From the NCBI RefSeq assembly GCF_017976235.1, contig NZ_JACVHC010000005.1, positions 186,001 through 250,000 of the forward strand: a stretch of 64,000 bases of DNA, given 5' to 3'. Source of the stretch: Pseudomonas anatoliensis (GTDB lineage Bacteria > Pseudomonadota > Gammaproteobacteria > Pseudomonadales > Pseudomonadaceae). Position 1 is the stretch's first letter; the number at the start of each line of letters is the position of its first letter. Of this stretch, positions 18,929 through 27,451 are shown piece after piece. The notes beneath the pieces are model-generated. The model ran no database searches and had not been told where the DNA came from. It saw only the letters and a list, made by a program, of their open reading frames with translations. The position numbers were made by a program, and so were the translations under genes.

Positions 18929-19924
18929 TTAACGAGACCAGAACTGTTGCATCGGTCGCTTTGACTTAACCAGAATAAAAGTACGCTGCTCTTTGTCGCC
19001 TTCGAGACACAGCCGATGTTCCGTACCAAACTCATCAAATACCGAGAACTCGAATCCGTTTTTGTTTTCGCCGCCCTCTTGAGAATCAGCGGAAATATAC
19101 TGAATGAGCGTCAATCGCCCTGCTACTTTGTTCACAGGCACCGTCATATAACCAAGGCGAGGGCTGCGAAACGTTGCGCTGCGCTTATACATCGGCGCCA
19201 TATAGCCATAAAAACACCGCCGATTATCCTCAGTATCGGGAATATTTCCGGACACATACACTTGCACCGCAGTATCGGAATCGTAATACGCAAGCCTTAC
19301 TTCGCTACTGTACCAATCCAGGAGGGAAATCTGCCTGCCCTCCGCGTGCAGGGCAATATGATAAGTCTGGATCCAGTCGTAACGATCACGCCGCTCCTGG
19401 TCTCCGTATTTGCTCACCGAGAAGTCACTCAGCGAATACTCTTTCGGTGGAATCGCCTCCAGCGTAACGCTGCTGTCAAAACCAAGTCCGTTGCTTCTCA
19501 ATACCTCTTCGTTCATGACGATTTCGGCGGCAACCTCCATGATTCCGGTCTTGGTGGCGGAAACCCAGAACTCAAAAATCTGCACCGGATCCAAATTGCT
19601 GCTTATTCGGTTATCGGTAACCTTAGCAACCTCTGTGAGATGCGATACTCCACCCGACATTTCGTGGTTATACCGATTTTCCTGAACGGATACTTGCCAA
19701 TCCCCGTCCAGAGCTCGAGCACCGTTATAGGCAATCAAGCGCAGTGTCTGCAACGCGGGATGACCATACAGTGAAGCGCCGTCGCCATTGTTATCGATCC
19801 CGTGTAGAAGTACCAACACCCGCACCTGCATGCGCCCATTGGCATAAAGCACTTTATGCTGGCCTGACCTTGTGGAGTCGAGTTTTACCTCGATACGGGA
19901 AATACCAATTTGCTCATCAAACAT
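18929..19924 (-). CDS. Protein of unknown function, paralogue of the 343-aa protein at 23855
   Basis: The 331-aa product has no family I can name. It starts MFDEQIGISRIEVKLDSTRS with AAGG nine bases upstream. It shares a pattern with the product at 23855-24886: YANGRMQVRVLVLLHGIDNNG near the N-terminus, a FWVS...G segment near residue 122, DSSVTLEAIPPKEYSL near residue 152, an R-x-x-x-Y-x-G-x-x-I-x-L-x-D-W segment, and a C-terminal EFGTEHRL segment. No signal peptide or transmembrane segment is seen. It lies 80 bp upstream of the rhs gene on the same strand, so the two are probably cotranscribed. A role as an accessory, chaperone or delivery protein for the Rhs product is inference only. Confidence 0.8.
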   Translation of the reverse strand: MFDEQIGISRIEVKLDSTRSGQHKVLYANGRMQVRVLVLLHGIDNNGDGASLYGHPALQTLRLIAYNGARALDGDWQVSVQENRYNHEMSGGVSHLTEVAKVTDNRISSNLDPVQIFEFWVSATKTGIMEVAAEIVMNEEVLRSNGLGFDSSVTLEAIPPKEYSLSDFSVSKYGDQERRDRYDWIQTYHIALHAEGRQISLLDWYSSEVRLAYYDSDTAVQVYVSGNIPDTEDNRRCFYGYMAPMYKRSATFRSPRLGYMTVPVNKVAGRLTLIQYISADSQEGGENKNGFEFSVFDEFGTEHRLCLEGDKEQRTFILVKSKRPMQQFWSR

Positions 19925-20263
19925 CTAACAATACCTTGCTGATTAATAGATTCCGCCCTCTAAGGACTCAGCAAACTATGGAGAATCGACTTGAATAAAA
20001 ACAGCCGCGACATTCGACAAATTGTGAGGGAGTAATATTTTAACATCACCATCAACAACCCACACAAATGCTTATACATTCAAAAATCGTAGATCACATG
20101 AAGCGGACTTTAACAACACTCTTCCTGCCCCCATGATTCCAGCACTCAATGACCTTCTCCCCTCCTGACCTCAACTCAACAGAATCAAAAGGGGAGCCAC
20201 CGGGCAGTTTATTCTTGTCAGGTTATCTCAGGAAAACAAAGGAGCCGTTACTTTCACCAATAT
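19925..20263. other. AT-rich intergenic region between the 331-aa gene and the LRR gene
   Basis: These 339 bp are markedly richer in A+T than the backbone and hold no supported ORF. They probably contain the promoter of the minus-strand 331-aa/rhs unit and the end of the LRR-gene transcript. No clear terminator hairpin or consensus promoter could be picked out by eye, and no trace of a NEL ligase domain is found downstream of the LRR stop. Confidence 0.5.
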
Positions 20264-22966
20264 TCAGTCGCTTCCTGACGCAGTCGAGATCCCGCTTTCT
20301 GAAGACTCACTATCGGAGTCAGACTCTAAAACTTCCCCCTCCGTCTGGATTTCCACCTTACGGTCCATACTGGAATTTTCAAGATACTGTTCAATCCGCT
20401 GTCTCGACGTATCACTTAGTGGGTTATGCACTAAACCAACGAATAGATCCTGTGTATCCGGAATATCAAACAACTCATACCCCACGTCGGAAATATTATT
20501 ATTATGTAATGCCACAAGCTCTAGCTCCTTGAGCGCACCTATGCCTGAAGGGACACTGGAAAGATTTGCGTTGCTCAGCATCAACTCGCTCAAACCTGCC
20601 ATGTAGCCTATATGCGGAGCGACTGTAAGAGGGTTGTTTGCCAGGTTCAACAAGGTGAGCGTTTCGATTCTGGACACCCCCTCAGCCGTGACTTCAGACA
20701 GTTTTAGAGCGCACCCGTCCAGTGTAAGTTCGCTTAACTGGCGCATTTGAAAAATTCCTGACGGGAACTCTTCCATTTTTATGCCAACTACCCCTAAAAA
20801 TTGAATATTGGGAAAGCAATCAAGAAACGTGCCTATACGGACGTCCGGGTTTTTTACGGTCAATATCAACTCTGTTACATACTCAAATCTGGCGGACAAT
20901 CTCGGTAATTCACCCGAAAAATCGACATAGTAAGAAAAATGATAGTCTCCCTCCCCCCATTGCGAAACCGACTTGCGCTGCCAGATATCTTGCAGCATTG
21001 CGCTGAACTGTTGGCGAGCCTGGCGTTGTTCGGCGAGTGTCAGCACATTCCCTTGGCCCGTCGAGGACGATTCAGCGGGCACCTCGGCACTCCAGACCGC
21101 CAAATCGCTGCGCAGTGTCGCGAACTCCTTTTCCAGCCGCGTCAACACACTGGAAAGCTGGCCGCCGCGGGACATGAATTTGGCCACCTCGTCCTCCGAT
21201 AACGCCGGATAAAGTTCACGCAGGCGCTGTACATCTGAAGTAGAGGGGGCGGGGTCAATATCACCACCGCCGCGCAGCGATCCCCTATCGCGCGGCACCA
21301 GGCCTTGACCATGCGTATCGATCGGGGTCGGTGGCAACCCGAGCGCCTCGCTGATACGTTGTCGTGATGGTAGAGGCTGCGTCCGGATTCGTCGCTGCAG
21401 CAACTTGCCCTCATCGGCAGACAAACCGAAGGCTTGACGCTGCGCAGGCTGCAAGGTCAACAGGAGTGCCGAATACACATCGCGCGCCCGCTGCGATTTG
21501 AGTGCGGCGCCATTTTCGATGACATAACCGTCGTCAGTGCGCACCAGAATGCGAGTTTTCTCAACTTCGGATTTTCCGACAGCGGCCAACAATTTGCCTC
21601 CCCTATCGTAGTGGCGAATCTCTATCGCCATGTCTCGCGGCCATTGGGACAAGTCGGCAATCATCAGTAGCGCCACGCTGTCGCTGTCCAGACTGGAGGC
21701 TGCCGGCAGGTAAATGCCCTCACATGCCCTCGCGATCCTGATCTCTCGCCACAGCAGCAAGGCGTCATTCATCATGGGGTCGGACATGCTCTGGTTACCT
21801 TGCACCCGCAATCGCTCGGAGGCACTCGCGTTACGCCAGATTTCCATAGCCGCAGTCTTCGGCAGGTTCGGAAAAACCCGGCGTATCTGCAGGGTGGTTT
21901 CGTTACAGTCCAGTTCGAACGCTTCTTCTCGAGCTTTGAATAGCTGCTCTGGCGCGTGCCGAGCCCAACGGGCCATTAGTTTGCGTAAACGGCCAACCCG
22001 TGAGTCCAGCGGCGTTAAACCGGATTGCGCGCTTGCCGTTGGTGCCAGCAGTTTTTCGAGCAATGCAGCATCCAGCGTCCTGACAACACAGGGGAGTAAG
22101 TCACCCCTGAACAGAGGGGTGCTTGCAACATCAACGCCATTGGCTTTCAGCAGCAATAACTGCAACTGAGGATCGGCCTTGACGTATACCGAGGGGTCGT
22201 CGCTCTCCAGATGGGTGACCAACTGCCGGATCTGCTGATCAAGCTTGAAGCGCCTGACCGTGTCTTCCAGCAGCGCAGGCGGGCGACGGGATCGGGCGTA
22301 GAGGCGATGCAGCAAATCATCATCGATACCACTCACTGCGAGAATGCGGGCGACGGTGGCATCGGAGAACATCGCGACTGACTGACCTAACCGTCGGAAT
22401 AGCTGCGCGACCTGCCATTGCGCGGGGCGCTCGACAGCCTGGCCCCACGCGCCGGTGACAGTCTCCATCCTTGGTTGCTCCACGCAACGCCAGAATCCGC
22501 TGACGGGATCACGCTGAAGCCACGGCCCCGAGGGCGTTCGTTCAATCGACAGTGTTGCGCGCAGGTGGCCACTGGCGGGATCGCGAACCACTTGCACAAA
22601 GTGCTCATGGTCTACGGCCACGTATTGGCGCCGCTTGAACAGCAATGTTCCATCGGCCTCGGTATTCGGTATCCACGACGGTACCGGCGTATAAAACTCC
22701 TCCAGAGATCGGGCCATCGATACCGCGGCGCCGCTTGGCGAGTCAGGTTTGTGGGGATAAGGACTGACTTTGATGGCGGCAGTGGCAACGATTGGAGAAA
22801 CATGTATCGGGCTGCCTGTGTGGGTTAGCACAGAGCTCGTAACTAAAGGGTGAGCTATCGGAGGGAGAAAAGTTTCGACGCGTAATGGTGGGTCAGGCGG
22901 CTGGATCCGTTTGCGAGAAACGGAGGGAACGGGTGCCAGTGGGGTTTTTGGCGTTTTGCCAACCAT
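20264..22966 (-). CDS. Leucine-rich-repeat effector-like protein lacking a NEL domain
   Basis: The product has 900 aa; the start at 22966 has AAGGA nine bases upstream. The N-terminal 80 residues are Pro/Ser-rich and look disordered. A segment at about 95-165 (RRQYVAVDHEHFVQVVRDP, then LQRDPVSGFWRC) resembles the repeats in large Pseudomonas proteins that combine a dermonecrotic-toxin-like N-terminal region, leucine-rich repeats and a NEL E3 ubiquitin ligase domain. About five LRR units lie at roughly 690-850 (for example ELMLSNANLSSVPSGIGALK). After them comes only an acidic Ser/Asp/Glu tail: the usual catalytic NEL domain with its Cys is absent. It may be a truncated effector, a non-catalytic binding protein or a decoy. 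The gene has lower GC than the backbone. Confidence 0.82.
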   Translation of the reverse strand: MVGKTPKTPLAPVPSVSRKRIQPPDPPLRVETFLPPIAHPLVTSSVLTHTGSPIHVSPIVATAAIKVSPYPHKPDSPSGAAVSMARSLEEFYTPVPSWIPNTEADGTLLFKRRQYVAVDHEHFVQVVRDPASGHLRATLSIERTPSGPWLQRDPVSGFWRCVEQPRMETVTGAWGQAVERPAQWQVAQLFRRLGQSVAMFSDATVARILAVSGIDDDLLHRLYARSRRPPALLEDTVRRFKLDQQIRQLVTHLESDDPSVYVKADPQLQLLLLKANGVDVASTPLFRGDLLPCVVRTLDAALLEKLLAPTASAQSGLTPLDSRVGRLRKLMARWARHAPEQLFKAREEAFELDCNETTLQIRRVFPNLPKTAAMEIWRNASASERLRVQGNQSMSDPMMNDALLLWREIRIARACEGIYLPAASSLDSDSVALLMIADLSQWPRDMAIEIRHYDRGGKLLAAVGKSEVEKTRILVRTDDGYVIENGAALKSQRARDVYSALLLTLQPAQRQAFGLSADEGKLLQRRIRTQPLPSRQRISEALGLPPTPIDTHGQGLVPRDRGSLRGGGDIDPAPSTSDVQRLRELYPALSEDEVAKFMSRGGQLSSVLTRLEKEFATLRSDLAVWSAEVPAESSSTGQGNVLTLAEQRQARQQFSAMLQDIWQRKSVSQWGEGDYHFSYYVDFSGELPRLSARFEYVTELILTVKNPDVRIGTFLDCFPNIQFLGVVGIKMEEFPSGIFQMRQLSELTLDGCALKLSEVTAEGVSRIETLTLLNLANNPLTVAPHIGYMAGLSELMLSNANLSSVPSGIGALKELELVALHNNNISDVGYELFDIPDTQDLFVGLVHNPLSDTSRQRIEQYLENSSMDRKVEIQTEGEVLESDSDSESSESGISTASGSD

Positions 22967-22991
22967 GGGATTTCATCCTTGAAATGTGGTT

Positions 22992-23023
22992 GCGAAGACC
23001 CTGTATTTCTACAGGGTCTTCGC
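22992..23023. terminator. Perfect 14-bp inverted repeat before the LRR gene
   Basis: The sequence GCGAAGACCCTGTA at 22992-23005 is repeated in inverted form at 23010-23023 around a four-base loop. A decayed version (mismatches in both arms) occurs at 23718-23749, downstream of the intact 343-aa gene. Its position after the stop of the 343-aa family gene suggests an intrinsic terminator, although no long T run follows. It also lies just upstream of the LRR gene start, so an operator or 5'UTR role is possible. Confidence 0.55.
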
Positions 23024-23147
23024 ATGACAGACATTCAAATACTGCGTATCGCAAATACTTGATGAGCGAAATTCAGTTTAGTGGCATGCCTTTTGTAAAG
23101 CGGCATACATGTCTACCACATTCACCGCAAATTGAATGTTTCGGCGT

Positions 23148-23345
23148 TCAACCTCGTTCAAGATGGAAATAGCACTCTACCGAATCCGTGTTAATCGCCC
23201 CTGTGGATACAAACCAAGATAAAAGTTATAGATACGATTACCCGACTCCTCATTTCTCCGTCGGATGCTCCCCCAGCGGAACTGCTCCAACGCGTAGCCT
23301 TGTGGCGGCTGCGCCTCCACGGTCACGCTGCGGTCATGGACGCCT
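23148..23345 (-). pseudogene. Remnant of a second copy of the 343-aa gene (two internal deletions)
   Basis: On the minus strand this stretch matches the gene at 23855-24886 in two pieces. The part ending at the stop (23148-23150) matches the last codons, including F-x-L-E-R-G-stop. The part at about 23205-23345 matches the middle of the gene around the V-T-V/L-E-A-Q-P-P segment. About 360 bp between these pieces and about 485 bp of the 5' end are missing relative to the intact copy. Flanking DNA on both sides is also duplicated, so this is the left copy of a tandem duplication that lost its gene. Confidence 0.8.
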
Positions 23346-23514
23346 CTGAAACATGTTTATTTTGATAATCGATATTGAGACAACCGACTAAACAAATAAC
23401 ACAACCGTCAAAAGATCGGTAAAGCGGAAAACGCAAGAAACATCCATACACTTATGATCACCAAAGACCGACAAGTTAATTACCCGCGCGCAAACAGCAA
23501 CTGCAAAACATTTC

Positions 23515-23683
23515 AACACTGTTCTTTACAAAAAACTCGGCATTTTCCAATGAAAACGAATGGCCAGCAGACGCAACAAAAATTCGCACACAGGTAATCA
23601 GAATGGCTCGCTCACCCGGCACATTCAAATACAGACACAGGATGTAGCAGCACGCGGCGGCAAAATCCACGCTGATTACGTGC
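23515..23683 (-). pseudogene. Fragment of the 3' end of the TRIC channel gene
   Basis: Read on the minus strand, this DNA matches the last 55 or so codons of the intact TRIC-type channel gene (25067-25678): it encodes AAACCYILCLYLNVPGERAI against AAAWCYMLCLYLNLPSEQAI in the intact protein. Frame and stop have decayed, and the upstream two thirds of the gene are absent. It ends abruptly at about 23683, where DNA resembling the 5' part of the LRR gene begins, marking the junction of the tandem duplication. Confidence 0.8.
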
Positions 23684-23850
23684 GTTAGCACAGAGTTCAG
23701 AACTGTTGGCGTGTGGTTGCGAAGACTCCGTATTCCTACAGAGTCAACGCATGACAGACATACAAATTCTGCATATCGCAATACTTGACGAGCGAAAATT
23801 CAGTTTATCGGACTGCCTGCTTTAGTGCGGTACGCAAATTGAATGAGGCG
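23684..23850. repeat. Right copy of the duplicated LRR-gene leader and hairpin region
   Basis: Positions 23684-23704 match 22824-22844 inside the LRR gene (18 of 21 bases). Positions from 23712 onward match 22985-23147 (hairpin region and downstream flank), with scattered differences. About 140 bp corresponding to the start of the LRR gene are missing here. The stretch carries no gene; it is the counterpart of the functional leader of the LRR gene. Confidence 0.75.
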
Positions 23851-23854
23851 GCAC

Positions 23855-24886
23855 TCAACCTCGTTCAAGATAGAAATTGCGCGCTGCGAAATCGGTGCGA
23901 ATCGCCAGTTTATGCTCCGTACCATGTTGATCAATGGCGCGAAACCGAAAGACTTTGTCACTTTTGAATTCAGGTGCAATCCTCGAATATTCGGAGAGAG
24001 CCTGCACAAACGTCAGTTCTCCATCTCGGTCATTTACCCTCACACTGTAAAGTTTCGAATCCCGCGTAATCGCATCACGGAAAAATGTAAAAGCAGTCGC
24101 GTCTCCGTTGTAGGGCAATGACAGTTGCACATGCGTAGCTGTTGGCCGAGCCAAAATACCGCTGAGATAATTCGTCGCGTATTCGTAAAGTTTATTAGCT
24201 GAAACAAACTTATAATTTTCTTCAGCCACTGCTCCATCGGCAATCCAGTCAACCAGTTTGATTTGCTGCCCGTTTGGATATAAACCAAGATAATAGTTAA
24301 AGATACGATTACGCGGCTCCTCATTTCCCCGGCGGGTCATATGCCAGCGGAACTGTTCCATCGCGTAGGCTTGTGGTGGTTGCGCCTCCAGCGTCACGCT
24401 GCTGTCATGAACACCGCCGAGCGCAGTTCCATTGGTGGTGATCGTCTGGCCTTGGAGGGAAAGGCGCGCGGCGATCTGGGTCGTCCCGGCACCCGACGAC
24501 GACACCCAGAACGTGCGAACCTGGTGATGTAGAACGTCATCCTCCGCATCGTCATCGCCCCCACCCACGGTCGTGACCGCTGGTGCTTCCAGCGTGAATC
24601 GCCCTTGCTCGGCGCTTGCGGCCCAGCCAGCGCGCAGGGTTTTGCCGGTGGTGTAATGGATAAGCTCAATGCTATCCATGACTACGGCAGGCACATGTAC
24701 TGGAGTTCCATTACTATCAACTCCGGTGACCAGAACCTGCACTTTTACCTGCATACGCCCATTGCCGAATAGAGTCTTGCTGCGGGTAGCGTCACTCGCA
24801 TCAAACTTTACCTTGAAGCTGGAAATACCATCGAGAACTACCGACATGGCTTCCGCGGTCCGTGCTACGCCTAATTCTACATCCAT
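23855..24886 (-). CDS. Protein of unknown function, paralogue of the 331-aa protein at 18929
   Basis: The 343-aa product starts MDVELGVARTAEAMSVVLDG with a strong AAAGGAG site seven bases upstream. It has GNGRMQVKVQVLVTGVDSNG near residue 43, a FWVSSSGAGTTQIAARLSLQ segment near 130, DSSVTLEAQPPQAYAMEQF near 160, Y-x-N-G-Q-Q-I-K-L-V-D-W near 200 and a C-terminal DQHGTEHKL segment. The first, second, third and last of these recur in the 331-aa protein, so the two are divergent paralogues. No signal peptide, membrane segment or catalytic motif is seen. The repeated Val/Thr-rich strands suggest a beta-sandwich fold, by inference. A decayed third copy lies at 23148-23345. Confidence 0.8.
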   Translation of the reverse strand: MDVELGVARTAEAMSVVLDGISSFKVKFDASDATRSKTLFGNGRMQVKVQVLVTGVDSNGTPVHVPAVVMDSIELIHYTTGKTLRAGWAASAEQGRFTLEAPAVTTVGGGDDDAEDDVLHHQVRTFWVSSSGAGTTQIAARLSLQGQTITTNGTALGGVHDSSVTLEAQPPQAYAMEQFRWHMTRRGNEEPRNRIFNYYLGLYPNGQQIKLVDWIADGAVAEENYKFVSANKLYEYATNYLSGILARPTATHVQLSLPYNGDATAFTFFRDAITRDSKLYSVRVNDRDGELTFVQALSEYSRIAPEFKSDKVFRFRAIDQHGTEHKLAIRTDFAARNFYLERG

Positions 24887-25066
24887 GATGCAACTCCTTT
24901 GAATTCATGCTTGTTTCGATAATCGATACTGAGATAACCGATCAAAAAAATAACACGACCTTCAAAAGAGCGACAAACCTAAAAATGTAAGAAACATGCA
25001 CACACTTATAATCGCCGACTATCGACTAGTTAGTCATCCGTTTACAAATAGCGACCACAGCAAATT
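24887..25066. repeat. Right copy of duplicated intergenic DNA upstream of the 343-aa gene
   Basis: This AT-rich 180-bp stretch matches 23346-23514 over most of its length (shared blocks such as GATAATCGAT, AACCGA and AAGAAACAT). It lies between the 343-aa gene and the TRIC gene, both minus strand, so it probably contains the promoter of the 343-aa gene. No consensus promoter is assigned. Confidence 0.65.
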
Positions 25067-25678
25067 TCAATGTTCGTCGTTATATACAAACTTGGGCATC
25101 TCCCAATGAAAACGGATCGCCAACAAGCGCAATAGAAAACCACCGAACAGTGTGATCAGTATTGCCTGCTCACTCGGCAAGTTCAGATACAGACACAGCA
25201 TGTAGCACCACGCTGCGGCAAATGACACGCTGGCGTAAAGTTCGCGACGGAAGATCAGCGGAATATCATTGCAGAAGATATCGCGCAATATGCCACCGAA
25301 CACTCCGGTAATTACACCGCTGACAGACGCCACCAGCATACCGTGGCCCATTTCCAGGGCGGTCATGCAGCCGATCAGGGTGAATGCCACCAGACCGACC
25401 GCATCGAGCACCAGAAACAGCGAGCGCAGGTGACGCATCCAGCGGGCGGTGAACACGGTGAACATCGCCGCCACTGATGTCAGCACCAGATACTCCGGGT
25501 GCTTGACCCACGTAAGCGGGTAATGCCCAAGCAGCACGTCGCGCACCGAACCGCCGCCCAATGCCGTGACGCAGGCGATCAGCACCACGCCGAACCAGTC
25601 CATGCCACGACGCCCGGCAGACAGGGCGCCAGTCATGGCTTCAGCGGTGATGGCGACGAGGTAGAGCATCAGCAACAT
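25067..25678 (-). CDS. Trimeric intracellular cation channel (TRIC/YadS) family protein
   Basis: The 203-aa polytopic inner-membrane protein has two related halves, each carrying a Gly-rich kinked helix followed by R-D: GGGSVRDVLLGHYP near residue 41 and GVFGGILRDIFCNDIP near residue 126. This is the hallmark of the bacterial TRIC/UPF0126 family, whose members conduct monovalent cations as trimers. The start at 25678 has AAGGA eight bases upstream. About seven transmembrane segments are expected. It is the first gene past the accessory block; its own 3' end was included in the tandem duplication that left the fragment at 23515-23683. Confidence 0.9.
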   Translation of the reverse strand: MLLMLYLVAITAEAMTGALSAGRRGMDWFGVVLIACVTALGGGSVRDVLLGHYPLTWVKHPEYLVLTSVAAMFTVFTARWMRHLRSLFLVLDAVGLVAFTLIGCMTALEMGHGMLVASVSGVITGVFGGILRDIFCNDIPLIFRRELYASVSFAAAWCYMLCLYLNLPSEQAILITLFGGFLLRLLAIRFHWEMPKFVYNDEH

Positions 25679-25760
25679 GGTGGCGATCCTTGCAGGAAGG
25701 CGCGCAGTCTACTGACTTCGCCATGGCACCAAAAGAGGGCGATAGCGAAGTTCGCCAATC

Positions 25761-26303
25761 TCAGAACTTGATGAAATGCTTGCGGTAGTGCTGCAGCTCG
25801 GCAATCGATTCGCGGATATCGTCCAGCGCAAGGTGCGTGCTGCCCTTCTTGAAGCTGTCACGTACGTCCGGCGCCCAGCGCGCGGCCAGTTCCTTGAGGG
25901 TCGACACGTCGAGGTTGCGGTAGTGGAAGTAGCTTTCCAGCGCCTTCATGTGGTTATAAAGGAAGCGACGATCCTGGCAGATGCTGTTGCCACAGATCGG
26001 CGATTTGCCCTTCGGCACCCACTTTTCGAGGAAGGCGATGGTTTCGGCTTCGGCTTCGGCCATGCTGACGCGGCTGTCGCGTACGCGCTGGGTCAGGCCG
26101 GAGTTGCCGTGGGTGCGGGTGTTCCACTCATCCATGCGCGCGAGGACTTCGTCGCTGTGGTGAATGGCGATCACCGGCCCTTCGGCGAGAGTGTTGAGGT
26201 CGCTGTCAGTGACGATAGTGGCCATTTCGATGATGACGTCGTTATCCGGATCCAGACCGGTCATTTCCAGGTCGATCCAGATCAAATTCTGCGGGTTTTG
26301 CAT
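25761..26303 (-). CDS. orn: Oligoribonuclease Orn
   Basis: Orn is the 3'-5' exoribonuclease that degrades di- and short oligoribonucleotides. In Pseudomonas it also completes c-di-GMP turnover by hydrolysing pGpG. The start at 26303 gives MQNPQNLIWIDLEMTGLDP, with TAGGAG eight bases upstream; the frame opens six codons earlier but without a site. The 180-aa product has the DEDDh residues: D and E in WIDLEMTGL (residues 11-13), the Asp in the NSICQDRRFL segment, and the C-terminal HLALDDIRESI with His and Asp. The length is typical. It is divergent from rsgA across 107 bp. Confidence 0.97.
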   Translation of the reverse strand: MQNPQNLIWIDLEMTGLDPDNDVIIEMATIVTDSDLNTLAEGPVIAIHHSDEVLARMDEWNTRTHGNSGLTQRVRDSRVSMAEAEAETIAFLEKWVPKGKSPICGNSICQDRRFLYNHMKALESYFHYRNLDVSTLKELAARWAPDVRDSFKKGSTHLALDDIRESIAELQHYRKHFIKF

Positions 26304-26410
26304 ATTTCGGCTCCTAGGCAATGCTGCGCAGTTTAGCCTAGGCCGGTGGCCGGGCGTGCTAAACTCGCGGCCGTTTTACCTAATCGCTGCATTCTTCAGA
26401 CGGAACACCC

Positions 26411-27442
26411 ATGGCCAAACGCCAACTCAATCGACGTCAAAACTGGCGCATCGAAAAAATTCAGGGCGAGCGCGCCGCACGCGCCGCCAAACGCGAGTCC
26501 TCGGCTGTCGAGGCCCTGGAGGGCGGCGACCTGGGCCCGGAACAGACCGGCCTGGTGATTGCACACTTCGGTGTGCAGGTCGAAGTCGAGGCCAAGGACG
26601 GCGAACTCGCCGGCCAGGTATTCCGCTGCCACTTGCGCGCCAACCTGCCGGCGCTGGTGACCGGCGATACCGTCGTCTGGCGTGCCGGTAACCAGGGCAT
26701 CGGTGTGATCGTCGCGCAACTGCCGCGTACCACCGAGCTGTGCCGCCCGGACAGCCGTGGCCAGCTCAAACCGGTCGCCGCCAACGTTGACATGATCGTC
26801 ATCGTTTTCGCCCCGCTGCCCGAGCCGCATGCCAACCTGATCGACCGCTACCTGGTCGCGGCTGAACACGCCGGTATCCGGCCGCTGTTGCTGCTGAACA
26901 AATTCGACCTGATCGACGAGCAGAACGCCCCGGCGCTGAACGCGCTGCTGGCGGTTTACCGCACGCTCGGCTATCCGGTGCTGGAAGTTTCCGCGCACCA
27001 CGGCAACGGCATGGAACAACTGCAACAGCAGCTCGACGGGCGCATCAGCGTGTTCGTCGGCCAGTCCGGCGTTGGCAAGTCGTCGCTGGTCAACAGCTTG
27101 CTGCCCGAGGTTGAAACCCGCGTCGGGCCGTTGTCCGAGCTGTCTGGCCAGGGCACGCACACGACGACCACCGCGCGGCTGTTCCACTTCCCTGGCGGCG
27201 GTGAACTGATCGACTCCCCGGGTATCCGCGAATTCGGCCTCGGCCACGTCAGCCGCGCCGACGTCGAAGCCGGCTTCATCGAGTTCAACGACTTGCTCGG
27301 CACCTGCCGCTTCCGCGACTGCAAGCACGATCGCGAACCGGGTTGCGCACTGCTCAAGGCCCTGGAAGATGGCCGCGTGCAGCAGCAACGGATGAACAGC
27401 TATCGCTCGATCATCGCCAGTCTGCCTGAAAACGGCTATTAA
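26411..27442 (+). CDS. rsgA: Ribosome small-subunit-dependent GTPase RsgA
   Basis: RsgA is a circularly permuted GTPase that helps mature the 30S subunit and releases RbfA. The 343-aa product has an N-terminal basic extension and OB domain (about 35-115), then the permuted G domain in the order G4 NKFD (163-166), G1 GQSGVGKS (217-224) and G3 DSPG (268-271). A C-terminal zinc knuckle follows with C299, C304, H306 and C312. Everything needed for function is present. A perfect hairpin follows the stop, and beyond it lies the inserted TIR-caspase module rather than motB. Confidence 0.97.
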   Translation: MAKRQLNRRQNWRIEKIQGERAARAAKRESSAVEALEGGDLGPEQTGLVIAHFGVQVEVEAKDGELAGQVFRCHLRANLPALVTGDTVVWRAGNQGIGVIVAQLPRTTELCRPDSRGQLKPVAANVDMIVIVFAPLPEPHANLIDRYLVAAEHAGIRPLLLLNKFDLIDEQNAPALNALLAVYRTLGYPVLEVSAHHGNGMEQLQQQLDGRISVFVGQSGVGKSSLVNSLLPEVETRVGPLSELSGQGTHTTTTARLFHFPGGGELIDSPGIREFGLGHVSRADVEAGFIEFNDLLGTCRFRDCKHDREPGCALLKALEDGRVQQQRMNSYRSIIASLPENGY

Positions 27443-27451
27443 ACAGCTAAC

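Noticed and set aside
20149..20532. A 127-codon plus-strand ORF overlapping the end of the LRR gene
   Set aside because: It overlaps the LRR tail, has no ribosome-binding site and encodes a Pro/Ser/Tyr-rich product without a family.
23476..23781. A 101-codon minus-strand ORF in the duplicated region
   Set aside because: Its middle is the decayed TRIC C-terminus; the ORF is a chance open frame across the duplication junction, so the region is listed as a pseudogene instead.
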